From Kitasatospora atroaurantiaca (GTDB lineage Bacteria > Actinomycetota > Actinomycetes > Streptomycetales > Streptomycetaceae): a DNA stretch of 64,000 bases. This document shows positions 49,663-58,247 of the stretch, piece after piece (the stretch's first letter is position 1; every line of letters begins with the position of its first letter). The stretch spans positions 1,178,001-1,242,000 of the forward strand of contig NZ_VIVR01000001.1 in the NCBI RefSeq assembly GCF_007828955.1, in the 5' to 3' direction. A program made the translations under genes and the position numbers. The notes beneath the pieces were generated by a model. The model was not told the origin of the DNA. It worked only from the letters and a program-made list of their open reading frames with translations, and ran no database searches.

Positions 49663-50445
49663 ATGTCCTCGCCGACCAACTCCGCCCTCGGCGGCGGCGC
49701 CCAGGTGAAGTCCGCGGTACGCACCGTCGAGCTGCTGGAGTACTTCGCCGGCAACACCGGCATGCACAGCCTGGCCGAGGTCCAGGAGCAGACCGGCTAT
49801 CCGAAGAGCAGTCTGTACATGCTGCTGCGCACCCTGGTCGAGCTGGGCTGGGTCGAGACGGACGCCACCGGCACCCGGTACGGGATCGGGGTTCGCGCGC
49901 TGCTCGTGGGCAGCTCGTACATCGACGGCGACGAGGTGGTGGCGGCCTCCCGGCCCACCCTGGACCGGCTGGCGGAGGACACCGGCGAGACCATCCACCT
50001 GGCCCGGCTCGACGGGACGAACGTGGTCTATCTGGCGACCCGCCAGTCCCAGCACAGCCTGCGCCCGTTCACCCGGATCGGCCGCCGCCTTCCCGCGTAC
50101 TGCACCTCGCACGGCAAGGCGCTGCTGGCCACCCATCCGGACGAACGGATCAGGCAGCTCCTCCCGGCCGAGCTGGAGCCGCTCACCGAGCACACCCACA
50201 CCGACCGCGAGAAGCTGATCGAGGAGCTGCACGAGATTCGCGAGCGCGGCTACGCGATCGACCGCGAGGAGAACACGCTGGGCCTGCGCTGCTTCGGCAT
50301 CGCCATCCCGTACCGGACGCCGGCGCGGGACGCGGTGAGCGTGTCGGTGCCGATCGCGCGGCTCACACCCGGGCGGGAGCAGATGATCCGGGACGCCCTG
50401 TTCGACGCCCGCGACCGGCTGACGCTGGCCACCCGACACCTCTGA
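49663..50445 (+). CDS. IclR-family regulator of the pectin/uronate locus
   Basis: This 260-residue protein has an N-terminal wHTH (SAVRTVELLEYFAGNTGMHS, then TGYPKSSLYMLLRTL) and an IclR effector domain (TGETIHLARLDGTNVVYLAT, GRRLPAYCTSHGKALLA, and C-terminal SVPIARLTPGREQMIRDALF). It lies between the semialdehyde dehydrogenase and the pectinase genes. A palindrome in its promoter region recurs at two other uronate promoters, so it is the likely local regulator. Homologues respond to pectin-derived sugars or keto-deoxy acids; the effector here is inferred. The ATG at 49663 follows AGAAGGGG. Confidence 0.87.
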   Translation: MSSPTNSALGGGAQVKSAVRTVELLEYFAGNTGMHSLAEVQEQTGYPKSSLYMLLRTLVELGWVETDATGTRYGIGVRALLVGSSYIDGDEVVAASRPTLDRLAEDTGETIHLARLDGTNVVYLATRQSQHSLRPFTRIGRRLPAYCTSHGKALLATHPDERIRQLLPAELEPLTEHTHTDREKLIEELHEIRERGYAIDREENTLGLRCFGIAIPYRTPARDAVSVSVPIARLTPGREQMIRDALFDARDRLTLATRHL

Positions 50446-50460
50446 CATTCCGTCACATCC

Positions 50461-50498
50461 CGGCCGGGCCCCGCACCTTGTGGTGCGGGGCCCGGCCG
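50461..50498 (+). terminator. Terminator after iclR
   Basis: A 17-bp perfect stem (CGGCCGGGCCCCGCACC and complement) with a TTGT loop starts 15 nt past the iclR stop. Confidence 0.8.
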
Positions 50499-50568
50499 TT
50501 TCCGGTCCGGCGCCACCCATTGACAGGGTCGCGCAGCCCTCTCTAGTGTCCGGCCATGGATGCGACTG

Positions 50569-50588
50569 CCGTTCACATCGATGAACGG
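50569..50588. promoter_or_regulatory. IclR-type operator upstream of pectate lyase
   Basis: CCGTTCACATCGATGAACGG is a palindrome with 7-bp arms; its core at 50571-50586 has the same GTTCA-N6-TGAAC layout as the iclR site. It lies about 60 bp before the pectate lyase ATG. Confidence 0.75.
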
Positions 50589-50646
50589 CTTGTCGGAGCG
50601 TATCGCCCGCGCATTCCCCACCCGCCGTTCCACGAGGAGCCCTGCC

Positions 50647-51960
50647 ATGCGCATCCCCCGCGCCGTCCGCCTCGCCGGACCGCTGCTCACCACCACGGCG
50701 CTCTGCGCCACCTTCGCCGCCGGCCCGGCCCGGGCCGCCGACCTCGGCCATACCGCTCTCGCCGCCAAGGACGGCTGGGGCTCCGCCACCACCGGCACCT
50801 CCGGCGGCGCCAAGGCCGACGCCACCCACACGGTGACCGTGAAGACCCGGGCCCAGCTGGTCGCCGCGCTTGGCGGCAAGAACTCTTCGAACGGCGGCAA
50901 CGCCACCGCGAAGATCATCTACGTCTCCGGGACGATCGACCTCAACACCGACGACGCGGGCAACCACCTCAGCTGCTCCGCCTACACCACCGGCGGCTAC
51001 ACGCTGGCCAAGTACCTCGCCGCGTACGACCCCTCGGTCTGGGGCACCTCCAAGGTGCCGTCCGGCACCCAGGAGACCGCCCGCGCCGCCTCGCAGAAGC
51101 TCCAGGCCGACAAGGTGCAGATCAACGTCGGCGCCAACACCACCATCGTCGGCGTCAACGGCGGAAGGCTGCTCGGCGGCGGCCTGCAGGTGAAGAACGT
51201 CGACAACGTGATCATCCGCAACCTGACCTTCGAGGACGCCGCCGACTGCTTCCCCCAGTGGGACCCGACCGACGGCTCCAGCGGCAACTGGAACTCGATG
51301 TACGACAGCGTCACGCTCTACAACGCCACGCACATCTGGGTCGACCACAACACCTTCACCGACGGCTCGAACCCCGACTCCAACCAGCCGCTGTACTTCA
51401 AGCGGCCGTACCAGGTGCACGACGGCGAGCTGGACATCGTCAAGGGCGCCGACTACGTCACCGCGTCCTGGAACGCCTTCAAGGACCACGACAAGACCAA
51501 CCTCGTCGGCAACAGCGACAGTTCGACCGTCGACTCGGGCCACCTGCGGGTCACCTTCCACCACAACCTGTGGCAGAACACCGTCGAGCGCTCACCCCGG
51601 GTGCGGTTCGGCCAGGTGGACGTCTACAACAACTACTTCGTCCCCAAGTCCGGCGACTACAGCTACAGCATCGGCGTCGGCAAGTCCTCGCAGATCATCG
51701 CGCAGAACAACTACTTCAAGCTGCCGTCCGGCACCGCCGCGTCGAAGGTGCTCTACAACTGGGGAGGCACCGCGCTGACCGCGAGCGGCAACTCGGTCAA
51801 CGGGACCACCACCGACCTGATCTCCGCCTGGAACACCGCCAACTCCAGCAAGAAGCTCGGCACCAGCGCCGGTTGGACGCCCACCCTGCGGACGGCCGTT
51901 GACGCCGCCTCCGCCGTCCCCGGCCTGGTGACCGCCTCGGCCGGCTCCGGCCACCTCTGA
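50647..51960 (+). CDS. Secreted pectate lyase, PL1 family
   Basis: This 437-residue enzyme cleaves polygalacturonate by beta-elimination outside the cell. The signal peptide (MRIPRAVRLAGPLLTTTALC to GPARA, about 31 residues) precedes a parallel beta-helix. PL1 marks are VGVNGGRLLGGGLQVKNVDN, THIWVDHNTFTDG, the Ca-binding DGELDIVKGADYVTASWN, VTFHHNLWQNTVERSPRVRF with the catalytic Arg, and QVDVYNNYF. GAGGAG precedes the ATG. It is the first of three pectin-degrading genes and carries a probable IclR operator. Confidence 0.9.
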   Translation: MRIPRAVRLAGPLLTTTALCATFAAGPARAADLGHTALAAKDGWGSATTGTSGGAKADATHTVTVKTRAQLVAALGGKNSSNGGNATAKIIYVSGTIDLNTDDAGNHLSCSAYTTGGYTLAKYLAAYDPSVWGTSKVPSGTQETARAASQKLQADKVQINVGANTTIVGVNGGRLLGGGLQVKNVDNVIIRNLTFEDAADCFPQWDPTDGSSGNWNSMYDSVTLYNATHIWVDHNTFTDGSNPDSNQPLYFKRPYQVHDGELDIVKGADYVTASWNAFKDHDKTNLVGNSDSSTVDSGHLRVTFHHNLWQNTVERSPRVRFGQVDVYNNYFVPKSGDYSYSIGVGKSSQIIAQNNYFKLPSGTAASKVLYNWGGTALTASGNSVNGTTTDLISAWNTANSSKKLGTSAGWTPTLRTAVDAASAVPGLVTASAGSGHL

Positions 51961-52030
51961 GCCACCCCTCCCCCGGCCTCCGGCGCGCCCCCAACGCGCC
52001 GGGGCCCACCCCCGACCGGAGCCGCTGCCC

Positions 52031-53143
52031 ATGCCCACACGTCGCACCGTCCTGCTCGCCTCCGCCGCCGCCCTGCTCAGCGCCGGCCTCGCCACCCCGG
52101 CGGCCGCCGCACCCGCCAAGTGGGGCGCGTACGGCTCGCCCGTCGCCCGCCTCAACTCCCGCACCCTGTACGTCGACCCGGCCGGCGGCGGCGACCACAC
52201 CACCGTGCAGGCCGCCGTCTCCGCCACCCCGACCGGCACCACGCCCGGCACCGGCTGGACGATCGTGCTGGCCGCCGGCACCTACCGCGAGGTCGTCGTC
52301 GTCCCGCTCTCCCGCCCGTACCTGACCCTGCTCGGCGGCACCGGCAAGGCCGCCGACGTCGTGGTGGTGTACGACAACGCGGCCGGCACCGCCAAGCCCG
52401 GCGGCGGTACCTACGGCACCACCGGCAGCGCCACGGTGACCCTGCAGGCCGACGGCTTCACCGCACGCGACATCACCTTCGCCAACGACTGGCTGCGCGC
52501 CGACCACCCGGGCGTGACGGGCACCCAGGCGGTAGCGGTGAAGGTGATGGGCGACCGGTCGGCCTTCTACCGCTGCCGGTTCCTGGGGCACCAGGACACC
52601 CTCTACGCCGACTCGCTCGGCCTCTCCGTCTTCGCCCGGCAGTACTACCAGAAGTGCTACATCGAGGGCGACGTCGACTTCGTCTTCGGACGGGCCACCG
52701 CCGTCTTCGACCACTGCGAGCTGCGGACGCTGAACCGGGCCGACATCGCCTTCACCCCGCAGGGCTTCGTCTTCGCCCCCAGCACCGCGCGGGCCAACCC
52801 GCGCGGCTACCTGATCACCCAGTGCACCTTCACCAGTACCGCCCCCGTCGGCGCATACTGCCTGGCCCGCCCATGGGTCCCCGGCAGCGACACCACCGCT
52901 TGGCCGATGCTGACCATCCGTCAGAGCGTCATCGAGGCCGGGATCAACGCCGCCGCGCCGTACGCCAACATGTCGTCGAGCTACCCGTGGCAGAGTCAGC
53001 GCTTCGCCGAGTACGCCAACTCGGGGCCCGGTGCGGTGATCACCGTGCCGGCCAACCGCCCTCGGCTGACGAAGAGCCAGGCCGCCCTCCACACCCGCGA
53101 GACGTACCTGCTCGGCAGCGACAACTGGCGACCCTGGAGCTGA
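52031..53143 (+). CDS. Secreted pectin methylesterase, CE8 family
   Basis: This 370-residue enzyme removes methyl esters from pectin so that the lyase can act. The N-terminus MPTRRTVLLASAAALLSAGL is a Tat-like export signal with an AAAA-P cleavage area. CE8 motifs are VAVKVMGDRSAFYRCRF, the catalytic-Asp segments GHQDTLYA and EGDVDFVFGRATAVFD, and the late RPWVPGSD with its Arg. It follows the lyase by 70 bp and precedes the CE12 esterase by 2 bp, forming an operon. Confidence 0.88.
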   Translation: MPTRRTVLLASAAALLSAGLATPAAAAPAKWGAYGSPVARLNSRTLYVDPAGGGDHTTVQAAVSATPTGTTPGTGWTIVLAAGTYREVVVVPLSRPYLTLLGGTGKAADVVVVYDNAAGTAKPGGGTYGTTGSATVTLQADGFTARDITFANDWLRADHPGVTGTQAVAVKVMGDRSAFYRCRFLGHQDTLYADSLGLSVFARQYYQKCYIEGDVDFVFGRATAVFDHCELRTLNRADIAFTPQGFVFAPSTARANPRGYLITQCTFTSTAPVGAYCLARPWVPGSDTTAWPMLTIRQSVIEAGINAAAPYANMSSSYPWQSQRFAEYANSGPGAVITVPANRPRLTKSQAALHTRETYLLGSDNWRPWS

Positions 53144-53145
53144 GA

Positions 53146-53967
53146 ATGACGAACATCTCCCGCCGCGCGCTCGCCCGCGCCGCTGCGGTAGCGCCCCTGA
53201 TCGCCGCGCTCGGGACGTCGAAGGCCTCCGCCGCACCCCGAGTCGCCACGGTGTACGTGGCGGGCGACTCCACCGCCTCCGTCTACCACTCCACCGAGGC
53301 ACCCAGGGCCGGTTGGGGTCAGGCACTGCCGGTCTTCGCGACGCCTCGACTGGCCGTCGACGACCGGGCGTTGTCCGGGGCGAGCTCGAAGAGCTTCTAC
53401 GACCTCGGCCTGCTCGACGGCATCCTGGCCGACATCCGGCCCGGCGACCGGCTGCTGGTCTCCTTCGGCCACAACGACGAGAAGGTCACCGACCCGGCCC
53501 GCGGCACCGACCCCTACACCACCTACCAGGACTACCTGCGGCGCTACCTGGACGGCGCACGGCAGCGGGGCGCTCTGCCCGTGCTGGTCACCTCCGTCGA
53601 ACGCCGGCGCTTCGACGCGCAGGGCCGTGCGTACGCCTCGCACGGGCTGTATCCGCAGGCCATGCGGGACTTGGCGGCACGGGAGAAGGTACCGCTGATC
53701 GACCTTCAGGCGCTCAGCCTCTCCCGCTGGGAGCAGCTGGGGGCGGAGGCCACCAAGCTGTACTTCCTCTGGCTGGCCGCCGGGCTGAGCCCCAACTACC
53801 CCACGGGAGCGGCCGACAACACGCACTTCCAGGCCCACGGAGCGATCGAGGTCGCCAGGCTGGTCGCCCAGGAGCTGCACCGGCAGCGGCTACTGCCGCC
53901 GGGCAGTCTTCGTCGCCTGGACGATGCCGTCGCGGACGACCGACTCCACTGGCCGTCTTCGAGCTGA
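53146..53967 (+). CDS. Secreted rhamnogalacturonan acetylesterase, CE12 family
   Basis: This 273-residue SGNH hydrolase deacetylates rhamnogalacturonan. A Tat-like signal (MTNISRRALARAAAVAPLIA, cleavage near ASA-AP) is followed by block I YVAGDSTAS (nucleophile Ser), block II with GASSKSFYDLG, block III VSFGHNDEK, and block V DNTHFQAHGA (Asp-His). GGAG lies 8 nt before the ATG, and the pectin methylesterase stop is 2 bp upstream. It ends in a 48-bp perfect palindrome. Confidence 0.88.
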   Translation: MTNISRRALARAAAVAPLIAALGTSKASAAPRVATVYVAGDSTASVYHSTEAPRAGWGQALPVFATPRLAVDDRALSGASSKSFYDLGLLDGILADIRPGDRLLVSFGHNDEKVTDPARGTDPYTTYQDYLRRYLDGARQRGALPVLVTSVERRRFDAQGRAYASHGLYPQAMRDLAAREKVPLIDLQALSLSRWEQLGAEATKLYFLWLAAGLSPNYPTGAADNTHFQAHGAIEVARLVAQELHRQRLLPPGSLRRLDDAVADDRLHWPSSS

Positions 53968-53989
53968 GCAACAGCCGGCCGTGCCGGGC

Positions 53990-54037
53990 GACGTGAAGTG
54001 GCGCGATGACCGGCCGGTCATCGCGCCACTTCACGTC
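53990..54037. terminator. 48-bp perfect palindrome, bidirectional terminator
   Basis: The 24-bp arms are exact complements with no spacer (centre CCGG|CCGG). It lies between the convergent CE12 and 54047-55183 genes, 22 and 9 bp from their stops, and should terminate both. Confidence 0.8.
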
Positions 54038-54046
54038 CTTCGTACG

Positions 54047-55183
54047 TCAGCCCCTCAGTGCGGCCGCGACGGCCGACAGGTCCGCGTCCGAGGCGAGGCC
54101 CGCGTGGTAGAGCCGGAGCTCGTCCGCGCCGGGCACAGCTGCCAGGGCTGCGGGGCTCCCGCCCATCCCGGCGACGATGCCCAGGTTGGCCGCGAGGGTG
54201 GTCCCCGGGCGGCGGTGCGGGGTGGCTGCCGGGAGGGTGGCGGACGGGTTCGGCAGCACCAGGCCGTCGGCGAGCCCGAGCAGCCAGTCGGCCTCGACGC
54301 CCGGGTTGGGGCCGCAGCGGTACGGGGCCGGGTCCGCGTGCAGCAGAATGCGGAAGTCGGCGTCGGCGGCTGCGCGGACGGCTTCGATCACGGTCCGCTG
54401 GAACCGCCGCGCTGCCGCCGTCCGGTGAGCAAGGGCCTCCTCGGCGAGGTCGGCGCCGAGCAGCCTCTCGATCCGCTCCCACTCGCTCGCGCCCTCGGGC
54501 TCCTCGGCGCCGCGCCACAGCGGCTCGAGCCCGGCCAGGACGGCCCCTCGCAGCGCGTCAGGGCGGGCGTATCCGCTTCGGCATGCCGCACAGAAGCAGA
54601 GTGACATCAGGAACTGCCCAGCCGGGCCGAGTCGGACGCCGGCGATCTTGTCGTGCGCGTGCAGGTGCGCCAGTCCGTACCAGCCGCAGGACTCCAGCTC
54701 GACGCCGCTCGCGCCGGGCCGCGCGGCGGCCTCGGCTGCGAGGTCCGCGCAGTAGTCGACCACCTCCTGCTGCGCGATGCACGGCGCCCAGGGGTAGTTC
54801 TCGCCGTAGGCGTTCTCCACCGTGCAGCGTGGATTCTCCTCTCCCAGACGGGAGTTGTGCGCGAGCACCACCCAGGAGTGCACCTCAAAACCAGCCGCGA
54901 GCAGTGCGGAGGAAGCCTCGCCGAAGGGGTCCGGGCCGGGAATCCAGCCCTGGGCGTACGGGCGCAGCCGTCTGCCCCGCCAGCGGGTCGAGGAGGTGGG
55001 GAAGTAGACGGCGGAGTGCCGCGCGGTCACGATCCGGCGGGAGGGGTGGCGAGGCGTCAGGGCACGGGTCGAGTGGTACGCCGAAGCCAGGGTGACCTGC
55101 TGGACGCCCAGTTCGGCGAGCCGGCGCGGGGCGTCCGGGTCACCCACGACGTCCCAGGGGTAGAGGAAAGCGGCAGTCCGCAC
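54047..55183 (-). CDS. Unknown protein in the uronate operon
   Basis: This 378-residue protein reads from a GTG at 55183 with CTGGAG 6 nt upstream. It begins VRTAAFLYPWDVVGDPDAPR, then LASAYHSTRALTPRHPSRRI, AQGWIPGPDPFGEASSAL, EVHSWVVLAHN, a mid-protein VELESCGWYGLAHLHAHDKI, a CFCAAC dithiol segment, and a late FRILLHADPAPYR. The pattern of successive beta-strand/helix units suggests a TIM-barrel, possibly a glycoside hydrolase, but I cannot assign a family. There is no signal peptide. It lies 53 bp after kdgD on the same strand, so it probably acts in uronate metabolism. Confidence 0.7.
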   Translation of the reverse strand: MRTAAFLYPWDVVGDPDAPRRLAELGVQQVTLASAYHSTRALTPRHPSRRIVTARHSAVYFPTSSTRWRGRRLRPYAQGWIPGPDPFGEASSALLAAGFEVHSWVVLAHNSRLGEENPRCTVENAYGENYPWAPCIAQQEVVDYCADLAAEAAARPGASGVELESCGWYGLAHLHAHDKIAGVRLGPAGQFLMSLCFCAACRSGYARPDALRGAVLAGLEPLWRGAEEPEGASEWERIERLLGADLAEEALAHRTAAARRFQRTVIEAVRAAADADFRILLHADPAPYRCGPNPGVEADWLLGLADGLVLPNPSATLPAATPHRRPGTTLAANLGIVAGMGGSPAALAAVPGADELRLYHAGLASDADLSAVAAALRG

Positions 55184-55236
55184 GGCAACTCCAGGAGAGG
55201 CGGGGGTGCCCGGCCGGAGCCGGACACCCGGAGGGT

Positions 55237-56166
55237 TCAGAGCAGGGTGCGGCCGTGCTTGACCAGTGCGGCGAGCTGCTCGACGTGCTCGTCGGCGGGC
55301 TCGGTGAGCGGCGAGCGGACCGGGCCGACATCGAGCCCGTCCAGTCGGACGCCGGCCTTGACCAGCGAGACCGCGTAGCCGCGCCCCCGGTTGCGCAGTT
55401 CGACCAGCGGCCCGAAGAAGCCGTCCAGGAGCCGGTTGACGGTGTCGTCGTCCCCGTTGTTCAGCGCCTTGTGGAAGGCGAGCGCGAGGTCCGGCGCGAA
55501 GCAGAAGACTGCGGAGGAGTAGAGGGTGACGCCGATGCCCCGGTAGGCGAGGCCGGTGAGCTCGGCGGTGGGCAGGCCGTTGAAGTAGCGGAACGGCCGG
55601 TCGGGGTGGGCGGCGCGTACGGCGCTGACGATGCGCTGCATCCGGTCGAGGTCGCCGATGCCGTCCTTGAAGCCCACGATGTTGTCCAGCTCGGCGAGTT
55701 GGACCACGGTGGCCGGGTCGAGCACGGCGTTGTCGCGCGCGTACACGATGATCTCCAGCTCGGTGGCCTCGGCGAGTGCGGTGTAGTGCCGCAGCAGGCC
55801 CTCCTGGGAGGGCGTGATCAGGTACGGCGGCAGGGCGAGGACGCCGTCCGCGCCGGCCCGTTCGGCGCGCCGCAGGAACTCCAGGGCGAGGGCGGTGCCG
55901 TGGCCGACACCGGCCACAACCGGTACCGCACCAGCGGTTTCCTCGACCGCGGCGGCGATGACAGCCTCGTACTCGTCGAGCCCGAGCGCGTGGTACTCGC
56001 CGGTGCCGCAGGCGGCGAAGACGGCGGCGGCACCGTTGTCGAGGCGGGCGCGGACGTGCGCCCGGAACGTGTCGATGTCCACGCCACCGTCGGCGGCGAA
56101 GGCGGTGACGGGGAAGAAGAGGAGACCGTCGAGGCGGTCGGCGATGGGAGTGGCGGTATCGGGCAT
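55237..56166 (-). CDS. kdgD: 5-dehydro-4-deoxyglucarate dehydratase (KdgD)
   Basis: This 309-residue enzyme of the DHDPS/NAL superfamily decarboxylates and dehydrates 5-keto-4-deoxyglucarate to 2,5-dioxovalerate. The Schiff-base Lys167 lies in DNIVGFKDGIGDLDRM and Tyr142 in LEIIVYARDNAV. The N-terminal LLFFPVTAFAADGGVDIDTF and AACGTGEYHALGLDEY match KdgD rather than DHDPS. Its product is the substrate of the 47935-49488 dehydrogenase. It is divergent from the ABC transporter operon across a region with an operator-like palindrome. The start is ATG 56166 with GGAGAG upstream. Confidence 0.9.
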   Translation of the reverse strand: MPDTATPIADRLDGLLFFPVTAFAADGGVDIDTFRAHVRARLDNGAAAVFAACGTGEYHALGLDEYEAVIAAAVEETAGAVPVVAGVGHGTALALEFLRRAERAGADGVLALPPYLITPSQEGLLRHYTALAEATELEIIVYARDNAVLDPATVVQLAELDNIVGFKDGIGDLDRMQRIVSAVRAAHPDRPFRYFNGLPTAELTGLAYRGIGVTLYSSAVFCFAPDLALAFHKALNNGDDDTVNRLLDGFFGPLVELRNRGRGYAVSLVKAGVRLDGLDVGPVRSPLTEPADEHVEQLAALVKHGRTLL

Positions 56167-56231
56167 GGCGGGTCGCTCTCCAATGGGGGCGGTGGAACGG
56201 GTCGACAGCGTTATACATCATCATGACCCAA

Positions 56232-56247
56232 GTCCACATCTGTGAAC
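56232..56247. promoter_or_regulatory. IclR-type operator upstream of kdgD
   Basis: GTCCACATCTGTGAAC is GTTCA-N6-TGAAC with one mismatch, and matches the pectate lyase site GTTCACATCGATGAAC at 13 of 16 positions. It lies 66-81 bp upstream of the kdgD ATG, next to the probable -10. Confidence 0.65.
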
Positions 56248-56301
56248 ACCGGGCTTCGCAAGCGACTCGAAATGGGATGTTTTCCCAGCCGCTGCAAGGG
56301 G

Positions 56302-56330
56302 TTGACGCCAAGTCATGGCAAACCTAGGGT
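56302..56330 (+). promoter_or_regulatory. Promoter of the uronate ABC/catabolic operon
   Basis: TTGACG and TAGGGT with a 17-bp spacer fit a principal-sigma promoter. The spacer contains GCCA-AGTCA-TGGC, a possible operator. The predicted start lies about 100 bp before the first permease gene. Confidence 0.6.
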
Positions 56331-56439
56331 GTCCAAGCATGTGAACAGCGTCCATGAGCGTGTCGCCGTGGACGCTCGCGGATTCCCACCCTTCATGCCC
56401 CTGACCCGGCCTCCGGGAAGAGAGGAGGCGAGCTCAGCC

Positions 56440-57348
56440 GTGGCTCTCGCCGTCCCGAACCACAACCGCGGCCCCCGGCTGCGCCGGGCGTTGGCGCCTT
56501 ACGCGCTCATAGCCCCGACGATCCTGCTGCTCGCGACCTTCCTCGTCTTCCCGGTCGGCAGCGTCGTCTACTACGCGCTGCAGCACCATGTGGTGAACGA
56601 GCCGTACGACGACGCCTTCGTCGGCCTCGACAACTTCAGCAGGATGTTCGGCGACAGCCAGTTCTGGGGCAGCCTGGCCTTCTCGGCCAAGTGGGTCGCC
56701 ACCGAGGTGGCGCTGCAGCTGCTGCTGGGTCTGGCGCTCGCGCTGATCGTCAACGAGACCTTCGTCGGCCGGGCGGTGGCCCGGGCCCTGGTCTTCTCGC
56801 CGTGGGCCGTCTCCGGCGTACTGACCACCAGCATCTGGATGCTGCTCTACAACCCGGCCACCGGGGTCTTCCACTACCTCTCCGAGGTCGGCATCGGCAG
56901 CCAGGGCACCTCGGTGCTCGGCAATCCCGACACCGTCTTCGGCGCCGCGGTGGTCGCCGAACTCTGGCGCGGCGTGCCCTTCTTCGCCATCCTCATCCTG
57001 GCCGACCTGCAGTCCGTCCCCAGGGAGCTGTACGAGGCGGCCTCGATGGACGGCGCCGGTCGCGTCCGCAGCTTCTTCCATGTCACACTCCCCCACCTGC
57101 GGGACGCCATCGTGCTGGCGACACTGCTGCGCTCGGTCTGGGAGTTCAACAACGTCGACCTGCTCTACACCCTGACCAACGGCGGCCCGGCCGGCGCGAC
57201 CACCAGCCTCCCGCTGTACGTGGCCCAACTCGCCCGCAAGTCCTACGACTTCGGGTACGGATCGGCACTCACCACGGCGGCCTTCGTGATCCTGCTGTTC
57301 TGCTCGATCCTCTACCTGCGGCTCAGCAAGTTCGGTGGCGAGAAGTGA
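56440..57348 (+). CDS. ABC uronate/oligogalacturonate permease 1
   Basis: This 302-residue CUT1-type permease has six hydrophobic helices (first: YALIAPTILLLATFLVFPVG) and the EAA loop LYEAASMDGAGRVRSFFHVT. I chose the GTG at 56440 with AGGAGG 11 nt upstream; the open frame extends to 56242 but that would place the promoter inside the gene. It overlaps the second permease as GTGA. The substrate is inferred from the surrounding uronate enzymes; galacturonate or oligogalacturonide is likely. Confidence 0.88.
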   Translation: MALAVPNHNRGPRLRRALAPYALIAPTILLLATFLVFPVGSVVYYALQHHVVNEPYDDAFVGLDNFSRMFGDSQFWGSLAFSAKWVATEVALQLLLGLALALIVNETFVGRAVARALVFSPWAVSGVLTTSIWMLLYNPATGVFHYLSEVGIGSQGTSVLGNPDTVFGAAVVAELWRGVPFFAILILADLQSVPRELYEAASMDGAGRVRSFFHVTLPHLRDAIVLATLLRSVWEFNNVDLLYTLTNGGPAGATTSLPLYVAQLARKSYDFGYGSALTTAAFVILLFCSILYLRLSKFGGEK

Positions 57349-58211
57349 CGACCTCCACCATCACCATCGCAACGCCCCGAACGGCCCGGCCGAAGGCCAC
57401 CCCCCGCCAGGGCCGCGTGCTGCGGCTCTTCCTGCCGCTGGCTCTCTATCTGGTCTTCACCGTGGTGCCGTTCTACTGGATGCTGCTCTTCGCTCTCCGC
57501 CCGGCCGGCTCCACCTCTCTGCTGCCCTGGCCGCTCACCTTCGAGCATTTCGACACCGTCTGGAACGGGATGGGCTTCCAGGTCTTCTTCCGGAACAGCG
57601 TCTGGATCGCCCTGCTCACCCTCGTCTTCGTCACCTTCTTCGCGCTGATGGGCGGTTACGCGCTGGCCCGGTTCCGGTTCCGGGGACAGAAGGCCTTCAT
57701 GCTGGCGCTGCTCTGCACCCAGTTCGTACCGGGCGCGATGATGCTGATCCCGCTGTTCAACATCTTCCAGACCTTCGACCTGATCAACTCCCGGTGGAGC
57801 CTGATCATCGCCGAGACCACCTTCCAGCTCCCGCTCGCCATGATCCTGATGAGCGGCTTCGTGAGGAACGTCCCGGTCGAGCTGGAGGAGTCCGCGATGG
57901 TGGACGGCTGCGGGCGGATCCGCGCCTTCCTCGCCGTCGTGCTGCCGCTACTGCGGCCCGGGATCGTGGCCGTGGGCTCGTTCGCCTTCATCGGCAGCTG
58001 GAACAACTTCCTCTTCGCCCTGATGTTCCTCAACGACCCCGAGCTGCAGACCGTCCCGGTCGGGCTGCAGACCACCATCGGCGAGAACACCGTCGACTTC
58101 GGCGCGCTGGCCGCCGGTGGGGTGGTCGCCGCCGTCCCGGTGGTGCTGGTCTTCGCGTTCGTCCAGAAGTACCTCGTCCAAGGCATGAGCGCCGGCGCCG
58201 TCAAGGGCTGA
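57345..58211 (+). CDS. ABC uronate/oligogalacturonate permease 2
   Basis: This 288-residue MalG-type permease starts at a GTG overlapping the first permease stop (GTGA). Its cytoplasmic N-terminus is short, followed by LPLALYLVFTVVPFYWMLLF and five further helices. The EAA loop reads ELEESAMVDGCGRIRAFLAV. No ATPase gene is encoded nearby, so a shared MsiK-type ATPase is expected. Confidence 0.88.
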   Translation: MTTSTITIATPRTARPKATPRQGRVLRLFLPLALYLVFTVVPFYWMLLFALRPAGSTSLLPWPLTFEHFDTVWNGMGFQVFFRNSVWIALLTLVFVTFFALMGGYALARFRFRGQKAFMLALLCTQFVPGAMMLIPLFNIFQTFDLINSRWSLIIAETTFQLPLAMILMSGFVRNVPVELEESAMVDGCGRIRAFLAVVLPLLRPGIVAVGSFAFIGSWNNFLFALMFLNDPELQTVPVGLQTTIGENTVDFGALAAGGVVAAVPVVLVFAFVQKYLVQGMSAGAVKG

Positions 58212-58247
58212 GCGCACCTTCCCCCGCACACAGACAGGACCCCACCC

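Larger units (their letters stand above)
56167..56439. other. Divergent promoter region, kdgD and ABC operon
   Basis: About 270 bp without a supported gene. On the kdgD strand TATAAC (56210-56215) is a likely -10, preceded by the palindrome at 56232-56247. For the ABC operon TTGACG-17-TAGGGT lies at 56302-56330. Confidence 0.55.

Noticed and set aside
54047..56311. A 754-codon open frame on the minus strand covering the unknown gene and kdgD
   Set aside because: Its upstream two thirds are the shifted, Arg-rich shadow of kdgD. The real gene starts at the GTG at 55183 with a ribosome site.
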